DNA from: Streptomyces sp. NBC_01268
Lineage (GTDB): Bacteria; Actinomycetota; Actinomycetes; Streptomycetales; Streptomycetaceae
Length of the DNA stretch: 64,000 nt
NCBI RefSeq assembly: GCF_036240795.1
Contig: NZ_CP108454.1
Span: 5,764,001 to 5,828,000, forward strand
Reading direction: 5' to 3'
Shown piece after piece: positions 16,290 through 23,256 of this stretch (the first letter of the stretch is position 1; every line of letters starts with the position of its first letter). The translations under genes were made by a program, and so were the position numbers. Below the pieces are notes generated by a model that saw only the letters and a list, made by a program, of their open reading frames with translations, was not told where the DNA came from and searched no databases.

Positions 16290-17990
16290 ATGGACGCTGA
16301 CGCGATCGAGGAAGGCCGCCGTCGCTGGCAGGCCCGTTACGACAAGGCCCGCAAGCGCGACGCCGACTTCACCACGCTCTCCGGCGACCCCGTGGAGCCG
16401 GTCTACGGCCCGCGCCCCGGGGACACCTACGAGGGGTTCGAGCGCATCGGCTGGCCCGGTGAGTACCCCTTCACCCGGGGGCTGCACCCGACCGGCTACC
16501 GCGGCCGGACCTGGACCATCCGCCAGTTCGCCGGCTTCGGCAACGCCGAGCAGACCAACGAGCGCTACAAGATGATCCTGGCCGCCGGCGGCGGCGGGCT
16601 CTCGGTCGCCTTCGACATGCCGACCCTGATGGGCCGCGACTCCGACGACCCGCGCGCGCTGGGCGAGGTCGGGCACTGCGGCGTGGCCATCGACTCCGCC
16701 GCCGACATGGAGGTCCTCTTCAAGGACATCCCGCTCGGCGACGTCACCACCTCCATGACGATCTCGGGCCCCGCCGTCCCGGTCTTCTGCATGTACCTGG
16801 TCGCCGCCGAGCGCCAGGGCGTCGACCCGGCCGTCCTCAACGGCACGCTGCAGACGGACATCTTCAAGGAGTACATCGCGCAGAAGGAGTGGCTCTTCCA
16901 GCCCGAGCCGCACCTGCGCCTCATCGGCGACCTCATGGAGCACTGCGCGGCCGGCATCCCCGCGTACAAGCCGCTCTCGGTCTCCGGCTACCACATCCGC
17001 GAGGCCGGGGCGACGGCCGCGCAGGAGCTCGCGTACACGCTCGCCGACGGCTTCGGCTACGTCGAGCTCGGCCTCTCCCGCGGCCTCGACGTCGACGTCT
17101 TCGCGCCCGGCCTGTCCTTCTTCTTCGACGCGCACCTCGACTTCTTCGAGGAGATCGCCAAGTTCCGCGCCGCCCGCCGGATCTGGGCCCGCTGGATGAA
17201 GGAGGTCTACGGCGCCAAGACCGACAAGGCGCAGTGGCTCCGCTTCCACACCCAGACCGCCGGTGTCTCGCTCACCGCGCAGCAGCCGTACAACAACGTC
17301 GTGCGCACCGCGGTCGAGGCCCTGTCGGCGGTGCTCGGTGGCACCAACTCGCTGCACACCAACGCCCTCGACGAGACCCTCGCGCTGCCCAGCGAGCAGG
17401 CCGCCGAGATCGCCCTGCGCACCCAGCAGGTGCTCATGGTGGAGACCGGCGTGGCCAACGTGGCCGACCCGCTGGGCGGCTCCTGGTACGTCGAGCAGCT
17501 CACCGACCGGATCGAGGCCGACGCCGAGAAGATCTTCGACCAGATCAAGGAGCGCGGTCTGCGCGCCCACCCGGACGGCAAGCACCCGATCGGCCCGATC
17601 ACCTCCGGCATCCTGCGCGGCATCGAGGACGGCTGGTTCACCGGCGAGATCGCCGAGTCCGCCTTCCGCTACCAGCAGTCCCTGGAGAAGGACGAGAAGC
17701 GGGTCGTCGGCGTCAACGTGCACCACGGCTCCGTCACCGGCGACCTGGAGATCCTGCGGGTCAGCCACGAGGTCGAGTGGGAGCAGGTCCGGGTGCTCGG
17801 CGAGCGCAAGGGCCGCCGCGACGACGCGAAGGTCACCGCCTGCCTGGACGCCATGCTGGCCGCGGCCCGGGACGGCTCCAACATGATCGGCCCGATGCTG
17901 GACGCCGTGCGGGCCGAGGCCACGCTCGGCGAGATCTGCAACGTGCTGCGCGAGGAGTGGGGCGTCTACACGGAGCCCGCGGGCTTCTGA
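16290..17990 (+). CDS. icmA: isobutyryl-CoA mutase large subunit IcmA
   Basis: 566-aa coenzyme B12-dependent acyl-CoA mutase large subunit interconverting isobutyryl-CoA and n-butyryl-CoA, linking valine catabolism to butyryl-CoA supply. It has the TIM-barrel substrate domain but lacks the C-terminal B12-binding domain, as expected when the small subunit IcmB is separate. Two residues that separate ICM from methylmalonyl-CoA mutase are present: Phe80 (TIRQF) where MCM has Tyr, and Gln198 (EYIAQKE) where MCM has the carboxylate-binding Arg. The length equals known IcmA proteins. icmB is not in the window. MeaB at 1.1 kb is a possible chaperone. Confidence 0.92.
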   Translation: MDADAIEEGRRRWQARYDKARKRDADFTTLSGDPVEPVYGPRPGDTYEGFERIGWPGEYPFTRGLHPTGYRGRTWTIRQFAGFGNAEQTNERYKMILAAGGGGLSVAFDMPTLMGRDSDDPRALGEVGHCGVAIDSAADMEVLFKDIPLGDVTTSMTISGPAVPVFCMYLVAAERQGVDPAVLNGTLQTDIFKEYIAQKEWLFQPEPHLRLIGDLMEHCAAGIPAYKPLSVSGYHIREAGATAAQELAYTLADGFGYVELGLSRGLDVDVFAPGLSFFFDAHLDFFEEIAKFRAARRIWARWMKEVYGAKTDKAQWLRFHTQTAGVSLTAQQPYNNVVRTAVEALSAVLGGTNSLHTNALDETLALPSEQAAEIALRTQQVLMVETGVANVADPLGGSWYVEQLTDRIEADAEKIFDQIKERGLRAHPDGKHPIGPITSGILRGIEDGWFTGEIAESAFRYQQSLEKDEKRVVGVNVHHGSVTGDLEILRVSHEVEWEQVRVLGERKGRRDDAKVTACLDAMLAAARDGSNMIGPMLDAVRAEATLGEICNVLREEWGVYTEPAGF

Positions 17991-18008
17991 CCTCCCGAGC
18001 TCCGCACC

Positions 18009-18046
18009 GAGCCGCCGTACGCCCCTCCGGGAGTGTGCGGCGGCTC
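18009..18046. terminator. terminator between icmA and tetR (convergent)
   Basis: GAGCCGCCG (18009-18017) pairs with CGGCGGCTC (18038-18046), with an inner CTCC/GGAG helix in the loop. It lies between convergent icmA and tetR and can serve both. Confidence 0.75.
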
Positions 18047-18077
18047 CGTCGTACCGGAGGACCACCGCTCCCGGCGG

Positions 18078-18704
18078 CTACCGCTCCGCCGCCGCCGCGA
18101 GGCCGCCGAGGAGCAGGGCCGTGAGGCGCTGCACCCAGGCCTCGTCCACCGGCTCCGCGCTGACCAGCGCCCGGTGCACCACCGCGCCCGCGACCACGTC
18201 GAAGATGAGGTCGTCGATCGCCTCGACGGTCAGCGGGTCGCGCTCCTCGGGGAGTTCGCCCCGCTGCTGGGCGCGCTGGCGGCCCTCCAGGACGAGGCGC
18301 TTCTGGCGGTCCACGATCGAGGCGCGGATGCGCTCGCGCAGCGGCTCGTCGCGGGTGGACTCCGCGACCACGGCCATCAGGGCGGTCTTGGTCTCGGGGC
18401 GTTCGAGGAGCGCCGCGAACTGGAGCACCACGTCGGCGATGTCGGCCTGGAGGGAACCCCGGTCGGGCAGTTCGAGTTCGTCGAAGAGGACGGCGACGGC
18501 GTCCACGACGAGTTCGTTCTTGTTGGCCCAGCGCCGGTACAGGGTCGTCTTGGCGACCCCGGCCCTGGTCGCCACGTCACCCATCGTCAGCTTGGACCAG
18601 CCCAGCTCCACCAGGGCCGCCCGGGTCGCCTCCAGGATGGCCGTGTCGGCCTCGGCGGAACGGGGGCGTCCGGATCGAGCGCGGGAGCGGGTACGGCTGC
18701 ACAT
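18078..18704 (-). CDS. TetR-family regulator
   Basis: 208-aa TetR protein with an Arg-rich N-tail and the HTH AILEATRAALVELGWSKLTMGDVATRAGVAKTTLYRRWANKNELVVDAV (~23-70). The C-terminal helical domain resembles TetR proteins that respond to acyl-CoA or drugs, without a readable ligand. It converges on icmA and is divergent from the thioredoxin-TPR gene, with 263 bp between that contain a 17-bp palindrome. Candidate targets are its own promoter and possibly the icmA palindrome, but their dyads differ. Confidence 0.87.
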   Translation of the reverse strand: MCSRTRSRARSGRPRSAEADTAILEATRAALVELGWSKLTMGDVATRAGVAKTTLYRRWANKNELVVDAVAVLFDELELPDRGSLQADIADVVLQFAALLERPETKTALMAVVAESTRDEPLRERIRASIVDRQKRLVLEGRQRAQQRGELPEERDPLTVEAIDDLIFDVVAGAVVHRALVSAEPVDEAWVQRLTALLLGGLAAAAER

Positions 18705-18802
18705 GGAGGTCGACCATACCCGCCGGTAGGTATTGCGCCAGGGGGCGGTGATGTGAGGCAGTTCACGACCCGGGCCTCCCCACGGCCGCGGGTGGAGGAT
18801 TA

Positions 18803-18819
18803 CGCTACGACCCGTAGCG
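18803..18819. promoter_or_regulatory. 17-bp palindrome between tetR and the thioredoxin-TPR gene
   Basis: CGCTACG-ACC-CGTAGCG, with perfect 7-bp arms, 99 bp upstream of tetR and 149 bp upstream of the divergent gene. Size and symmetry fit a TetR-type operator. Confidence 0.45.
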
Positions 18820-18887
18820 AAAGGCTTTCAGGGGCCGGCTCGCGACAACCACTCGCGCCTGGTGGGGACCCGGCGCAGACGAACAGC

Positions 18888-18921
18888 GATCCGTGCCGTC
18901 CCTCCGCGGACGGCACGGATC
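18888..18921 (+). other. strong hairpin in the 5' leader of the thioredoxin-TPR gene
   Basis: A perfect 14-bp stem (18888-18901 with 18908-18921, arm GATCCGTGCCGTCC) and a 6-nt loop end 46 bp before the ATG. There is no T-tract. It could be an attenuator or an RNA stability element. No known riboswitch consensus was recognised around it. Confidence 0.5.
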
Positions 18922-18967
18922 AGCCATGGCTTACCGGTTACGCGCGCGGAAGGGGGAGGATGTAGGC

Positions 18968-19939
18968 ATGCAGCCCCGAAACATGTCCATGAGCGGCGTC
19001 GTCGACCTCGCCGCGGTGAAGGCGGCCGGTGAGGCCAAGGCGAAGGCGGAGCAGGCCCGCGCCGAGTCCGCACGGCAGGGCGGGACGCCCGCCGTCGCCC
19101 CTTCGGCCCTGGTGATCGACGTCGACGAGGCGGGCTTCGAGCGCGATGTGCTCCAGCGCTCCGCCGAGGTCCCGGTCGTCATCGACTTCTGGGCCGAGTG
19201 GTGCGAGCCCTGCAAGCAGCTCGGCCCCCTTCTGGAGCGCCTCGCCGTCGAGTACAACGGACGCTTCCTGCTCGCCAAGGTCGACGTCGACGCCAACCAG
19301 ATGCTGATGCAGCAGTTCGGCATCCAGGGAATTCCGGCCGTTTTCGCGGTGGTCGCCGGTCAGGCGCTGCCGCTCTTCCAGGGCGCGGCCCCCGAGGCCC
19401 AGATCCGCGAGACCCTCGACCAGCTGGTCCTGGTCGCCGAGGAGCGCTTCGGTCTGACGGGCATCCAGGTGGACCCGTCCGCCGGGGACGTGGACGCCGA
19501 GACCGCCGTCGCCCCGGTCGGTCCCTACGACGCCCTGCTCGAAGCGGCCATGTCCGCGCTGGACGCCGGTGACATGGCCGGCGCCGTCCAGGCGTACAAG
19601 AACGTGCTCGCGGACGACCCGGAGCATCCGGAGGCCCGACTCGGCCTCGCCCAGGCCGAACTGCTCGCCCGCGTGCAGGCGATGGACCCGCAGGCGGTGC
19701 GCAAGGCCGCGGCCGAGGGCCCGGCCGACGTCGCCGCGCAGATCGCCGCCGCCGACCTCGATCTGGTGGGCGGTCATGTCGAGGACGCCTTCGGCCGCCT
19801 GGTCGACGCGGTGCGCCGCACGGCGGGCGAGGACCGGACCGCGGCGCGGCTGCGGCTCCTGGAGCTGTTCGAGGTGATCGGCGGCGACGACCCGCGCGTG
19901 ACGGCCGCCCGGCAGGCGCTGGCGAGGGCGCTGTACTGA
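18968..19939 (+). CDS. CnoX/YbbN-like thioredoxin-domain TPR protein
   Basis: 323-aa cytosolic protein: an Ala/Lys-rich N-tail (~10-40), a thioredoxin domain (~45-160) with active site WCEPC (Cys79, Cys82) and cis-Pro123 (GIQGIPAVF), and a C-terminal TPR-like helical region (~185-323). The domain order matches E. coli CnoX (YbbN), a chaperedoxin that protects proteins during oxidative stress. E. coli CnoX lacks the CXXC pair, whereas this one keeps it and may be an active oxidoreductase. The ATG is chosen for GGGGGAGGA 7 bp upstream. It follows a 200-bp leader with strong secondary structure. Confidence 0.88.
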   Translation: MQPRNMSMSGVVDLAAVKAAGEAKAKAEQARAESARQGGTPAVAPSALVIDVDEAGFERDVLQRSAEVPVVIDFWAEWCEPCKQLGPLLERLAVEYNGRFLLAKVDVDANQMLMQQFGIQGIPAVFAVVAGQALPLFQGAAPEAQIRETLDQLVLVAEERFGLTGIQVDPSAGDVDAETAVAPVGPYDALLEAAMSALDAGDMAGAVQAYKNVLADDPEHPEARLGLAQAELLARVQAMDPQAVRKAAAEGPADVAAQIAAADLDLVGGHVEDAFGRLVDAVRRTAGEDRTAARLRLLELFEVIGGDDPRVTAARQALARALY

Positions 19940-19947
19940 GCCGGTCG

Positions 19948-19963
19948 CCCCGTCCGTACGGGG
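19948..19963 (+). terminator. weak terminator after the thioredoxin-TPR gene
   Basis: CCCCGT-CCGT-ACGGGG, a 6-bp stem 8 bp past the stop, followed by GACGATTT. Confidence 0.45.
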
Positions 19964-19989
19964 ACGATTTGGCGACACAGTGACATTCG

Positions 19990-20027
19990 GCGGCCGCGCT
20001 TTACCAAAACTTGGTAATCGCGGCCGC
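19990..20027. promoter_or_regulatory. 38-bp inverted repeat with TTACCAA core
   Basis: Outer arms GCGGCCGCG (19990-19998) and CGCGGCCGC (20019-20027) enclose TTACCAAAACTTGGTAA (20001-20017; 7-bp arms, AAC centre). It is mainly an operator candidate, although as RNA it could also act as a terminator hairpin. It belongs to a cluster of related dyads in the 571-bp gap before the DUF6230 gene. Confidence 0.5.
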
Positions 20028-20029
20028 TG

Positions 20030-20042
20030 TTACTTGCAGTAA
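20030..20042. promoter_or_regulatory. palindrome TTACT-TGC-AGTAA
   Basis: Perfect 5-bp arms directly after the 38-bp repeat. It shares the TTACT/AGTAA half-site with the dyad at 20158, suggesting one regulator. Confidence 0.45.
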
Positions 20043-20157
20043 ATCGAACCCGGAATTCTGTCCGGGTTTCCCCTTCCTCCTCATCCTTTGTCCCGTCACG
20101 CGGCGGCACCGTGTGTGGCGGTCCGGCGCCAGCCTGTCGTGTCGTGGTTATCAGGCC

Positions 20158-20173
20158 GTTACTAGCCAGTAAC
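20158..20173. promoter_or_regulatory. palindrome GTTACT-AGCC-AGTAAC
   Basis: Perfect 6-bp arms and a 4-bp centre, with the same half-site as 20030-20042, 128 bp downstream of it. Both lie upstream of the secreted/membrane operon. Confidence 0.45.
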
Positions 20174-20510
20174 GAACCCCCTTGTGCGGGGGCCCGTAAT
20201 GGACCACGATCGGCGACGCTCGGTCCGATACCGCACCAGCGGCAGAGGGTCCCCACCGAGCGGGCCGGCGGCGGTGCCGCCGGTCGTGGACAGGGGGGTT
20301 CCTGCTCTGACCGGCAGGGCCTGTCCAAAATCCGGCCGCGCGCACGGCGTGGCCAGTGGTTGTCGCTCGGGGGTGATCGCCGGTGATTCGGACGCGCGTC
20401 GTGCCGCCTGAGCCCTCGGCGCTCCCCTTCCCGAGGACGTAGCACTTCTCCCATCCCAGGACGGGCCCGGGGCCCATCCGGAGATGTACGTCCGAGAAGG
20501 AGGAATTCTC
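20174..20510. other. remaining non-coding leader of the DUF6230 operon
   Basis: About 340 bp without a supportable gene: short open frames here have no ribosome site or family signature. A 5-bp GC hairpin sits at 20177-20192. The far end carries the strong ribosome site AAGGAGG (20497-20503), 7 bp from the ATG at 20511. No clear -35/-10 pair was found. Confidence 0.6.
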
Positions 20511-21164
20511 ATGAAGTCCCAGGTTCGTGGCGGGACCAGATGGAAGCGGTTCGCCGTCGTCATGGTGCCGAGCGTGGCCGCGACGGCCGCGATCGGTGTC
20601 GGCCTGGCCCAGGGCGCGCTCGCCGCGTCCTTCAGCATCTCCGGCCAGGAGTTCAAGGTGAAGGCCGACACGCTCGTCGGCAAGGACTTCGTCCAGTACG
20701 GCAGCGTCGACGCCGGTAAGGACCTCGAGGGCAAGGACTTCGCGGCTCCGGTCGCCGTGTCCGGCTTCTCCGAGGCCTGGATCTCCAACATGTGCCAGTC
20801 CGTCGTGACGCCGAACGTCCCGTTCGTCGGCGACGTGACGCTGGTGCTGAAGGCCGGCACCGACGACAAGAAGCCGGTCTACGCGAAGGACATCTACCTG
20901 GATGTCTCGGAGCTGAAGGCCGACGCCGAGTTCGGCAACATCGACATCGGTGTCGCCGCGGGCAAGCTGGCCAAGGCGGACGGCAAGCCGGGCATCCAGC
21001 CGGGCACCAAGGCCAACCCGTACGGCTTCGGCCAGCGTGCCGAGGACGCGAAGCTCAGCGACGTCCACCAGAAGGCGTGGGCCACCACGGCCGCGACCTT
21101 CAAGCTGCCGAACCTCGACCTCTCCCTGAAGCGGGGCAAGGGCGCCGGGGTCGAGTGCTACTGA
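20511..21164 (+). CDS. DUF6230 family exported protein
   Basis: 217-aa exported protein of the DUF6230 family, sometimes mis-annotated as cholesterol esterase. The N-terminus has a basic start, a hydrophobic core (FAVVMVPSVAATAAIGVGLAQG) and an ALAA-type cleavage site near residue 38. The mature part is beta-rich with two Cys (NMCQSV and the final ECY), which could form a disulfide; no Ser-His-Asp esterase pattern is seen. The start is fixed by AAGGAGG 7 bp upstream. It leads an operon with a four-helix membrane protein and a mucin-like secreted protein. Function unknown. Confidence 0.85.
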   Translation: MKSQVRGGTRWKRFAVVMVPSVAATAAIGVGLAQGALAASFSISGQEFKVKADTLVGKDFVQYGSVDAGKDLEGKDFAAPVAVSGFSEAWISNMCQSVVTPNVPFVGDVTLVLKAGTDDKKPVYAKDIYLDVSELKADAEFGNIDIGVAAGKLAKADGKPGIQPGTKANPYGFGQRAEDAKLSDVHQKAWATTAATFKLPNLDLSLKRGKGAGVECY

Positions 21165-21194
21165 TGCCGACGTCCCCCCGGGACTGACGCGTCC

Positions 21195-21226
21195 GGGTGC
21201 GGGGCCGTCCCCGACGGCCCCCACCC
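21195..21226 (+). terminator. intergenic hairpin between DUF6230 and DUF6114 genes
   Basis: GGGGCCGTC (21201-21209) pairs with GACGGCCCC (21213-21221), extended by GGGTG/CACCC with one bulge. It lies 31 bp past the DUF6230 stop and probably gives partial termination, so the first gene would be expressed more than the next two. Confidence 0.6.
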
Positions 21227-21288
21227 GCTTCGGCGGGCGCACCCCTTCTTCACCTTTCAGCAACACCGCTTCCAGGGAGCTGTTTTCC

Positions 21289-21864
21289 ATGAGCGCCGAG
21301 TCCACTGCTTCCAGCGGAGTCCCCCACGACAACGGGTTCAAGGTCTGGCGGCAGACCCGGCCCTTCTGGGCGGGCCTTCTCACCATGATCGGCGGCGTAC
21401 CGATCGCCTACCTCCCGTACGGGGACATGCGGCTCGGCAACGTCACGCTCGCGATGAAGACGACGGCCGGCGCCGGCGCGCTGATCATCGGCGTCCTGCT
21501 CATCACGCTCGGTCTGACGATGTGGTTCCAGCCTCTCGTCCGGGTCTTCGCAGGTGTCGCGGCGATCGTGCTCGCGCTGGTCTCCATCCCTGTGTCGAAC
21601 TTCGGCGGGCTCGTCATCGGCTTCCTCTTCGCCCTCGTCGGCGGCGGAATGTCGGTGGCCTGGGCCCCGGCACCCCCGGCCAAGGAACCCGCGCCGGGCG
21701 TCGAGCAGCACGAGATCCCGGGCCAGCCCGGGACGGCCGCACCGGTCGAGTACGCGCACATGCACGACGGCACGACGCAGCCCGTGATCCCGCAGCAGGG
21801 TCCCGAGGCGCCGGCGGCCGAGACGACGATCGAAGCCAACGGCGGGAGGAACAGTGCGGGGTGA
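21289..21864 (+). CDS. DUF6114 family membrane protein
   Basis: 191-aa membrane protein with four predicted helices: ~24-42 (FWAGLLTMIGGVPIAYLPY), ~62-80 (GAGALIIGVLLITLGLTMWF), ~83-101 (VRVFAGVAAIVLALVSIPV) and ~105-124 (GGLVIGFLFALVGGGMSVAW), then a ~65-residue Pro/Glu-rich cytosolic tail. It matches the Streptomyces DUF6114 group, which typically neighbours DUF6230. It overlaps the next gene by 11 bp, so the two are coupled. It could anchor or help export its neighbours; no transport motif is seen. Confidence 0.83.
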   Translation: MSAESTASSGVPHDNGFKVWRQTRPFWAGLLTMIGGVPIAYLPYGDMRLGNVTLAMKTTAGAGALIIGVLLITLGLTMWFQPLVRVFAGVAAIVLALVSIPVSNFGGLVIGFLFALVGGGMSVAWAPAPPAKEPAPGVEQHEIPGQPGTAAPVEYAHMHDGTTQPVIPQQGPEAPAAETTIEANGGRNSAG

Positions 21865-23155
21865 CGAGACACAGTCGGCGGCGCAGACGTCGAGAGGACC
21901 GCGCCACGCGGCCCCGCGCAAGTCACTGCTGAACAAGATCCACGTCCCCGCGGGCAAGGCGATGGCCCTCGCGGCCATGCCCACCGCGGTGCTGGTCGGC
22001 ATGGGGCTCACGCCCCGGCTGGCCCTGGCCGACGACAAGGACATCCCCTTCGCGCCCGGCCCGTGCGTGACCCGCTCGGACGAGCCGACGGCCGACGCGA
22101 GCACCAAGCCGGACGAGACCAAGAGCCCCGACCCCACGGCGAGCGCGAGCGCCACCGAGACGGCGAAGCCCGACCCGACCGGGTCCGCGACCACCGCCCC
22201 GGAGCCGACCGCCACCGGCGGCACCACCGCCACCACGGCCCCCAAGACGGACGTCACGCAGGCCCCCGCGCCCAAGTCGACGCCCGCCGCACCCGCGCCC
22301 ACCAAGTCGGTCAACCCGCTCGACCCGCTGGGCCTCGGCGACGCGCTCAAGGACCTGTTCGACGGCCCGGACAAGACCACCGCGCCGGCCCCCGCCCCGA
22401 CCACGACGGCTCCGGCCGCACCCAAGCCGACGGCGTCCGCTCCGGACACCCCGAAGCAGACGGAGCCGCCGAAGACCGGCACGACCGGCACGTCCGGCAC
22501 CACGGCGGGCACGACCGGCACGACCGCCGACAAGGCGACCGAGAAGACCAAGGCCGCCATCAAGTCCGCCGCCGACAAGGCCGGTGCGAAGACCGAGGAG
22601 CTGCCGGAGTCCGCCCAGGGCCTCGACGCCAAGAAGGACGAGGACATACCCGAGGGCGCGAAGCCGCGCTTCCCGTGTCCCGAGCCGGACCCCCAGGCGC
22701 TCGCCGACGCGCAGCTGGAGCCGGGCATCCCGCTGCTCCCGGACGACCCGTGGCTCCTGGAGACCTCGATGCTCACCCTGCGGGGCCTGGACTACAAGGG
22801 CATCGTCGAGGTCAAGACGGGCAGCGGGAAGATCAAGAAGGTCCTCAAGTTCACCGCGGACGAGATCGACATCAAGGACCTGCACCAGCTGACGGTGCAC
22901 TCCGACGGTCTGACCGGCCACGTCCGCTCGGACCGGGGGTCGACCTCCACGATCCGCAACGGCACGGTGACCATGTACACGGAGCAGCTGAAGGGCAACC
23001 TCTTCGGCCTCATCCCGGTCACCTTCAGCCCGGAGACCCCGCCCCCGCTCAACGTCCCCTTCGCCTTCTTCTCCCAGGCCAAGGTGACGCAGGCGGGCCA
23101 GTTCGGCGGCACCCTCAAGGTCCCGGGCCTGCACAACACGATCGAGCCCAGCTGA
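21854..23155 (+). CDS. secreted mucin-like protein with C-terminal beta domain
   Basis: 433-aa exported protein. The N-terminus has a twin basic stretch and hydrophobic core (GKAMALAAMPTAVLVGMGLT) with a likely cleavage after LALA near residue 60. Residues ~75-245 form a Thr/Pro/Ala-rich low-complexity region (for example GTTGTSGTTAGTTGTTAD), resembling O-glycosylated spacers. The C-terminal ~165 residues are a folded beta-rich domain with no recognised family; Cys occurs just after the signal and in RFPCPEPDP. The GTG start has GGGAGGA upstream. It is third in the DUF6230-DUF6114 operon. Role unknown; a surface or developmental function is conjecture. Confidence 0.8.
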   Translation: MRGDETQSAAQTSRGPRHAAPRKSLLNKIHVPAGKAMALAAMPTAVLVGMGLTPRLALADDKDIPFAPGPCVTRSDEPTADASTKPDETKSPDPTASASATETAKPDPTGSATTAPEPTATGGTTATTAPKTDVTQAPAPKSTPAAPAPTKSVNPLDPLGLGDALKDLFDGPDKTTAPAPAPTTTAPAAPKPTASAPDTPKQTEPPKTGTTGTSGTTAGTTGTTADKATEKTKAAIKSAADKAGAKTEELPESAQGLDAKKDEDIPEGAKPRFPCPEPDPQALADAQLEPGIPLLPDDPWLLETSMLTLRGLDYKGIVEVKTGSGKIKKVLKFTADEIDIKDLHQLTVHSDGLTGHVRSDRGSTSTIRNGTVTMYTEQLKGNLFGLIPVTFSPETPPPLNVPFAFFSQAKVTQAGQFGGTLKVPGLHNTIEPS

Positions 23156-23176
23156 CCGCGCCGTGACCGGCCCGGT

Positions 23177-23226
23177 CACGACGGAGCCCCCGTCCCCTCC
23201 GCGGAGGGGACGGGGGCTCCGTCGTG
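23177..23226. terminator. 50-bp perfect palindrome, terminator between convergent genes
   Basis: Perfect 25-bp arms (23177-23201 and 23202-23226) with no loop bases; the centre is CTCCGCGGAG. It sits 21 bp past the mucin-like gene and 30 bp past the pyk stop on the other strand, so it works as a bidirectional terminator. Confidence 0.85.
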
Positions 23227-23256
23227 CCGTCGGCCGTGCGGTGCCGCCGGCCCGCG

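Noticed and set aside
16290..17990. Methylmalonyl-CoA mutase assignment
   Set aside because: Phe80 and Gln198 match isobutyryl-CoA mutase; the carboxylate-binding Arg of MCM is absent.
20511..21164. Cholesterol esterase
   Set aside because: No GxSxG or catalytic triad; the label is a legacy annotation of this family.
23177..23226. Integration (att) site
   Set aside because: No integrase, tRNA end or second copy; its position between convergent operons favours termination.
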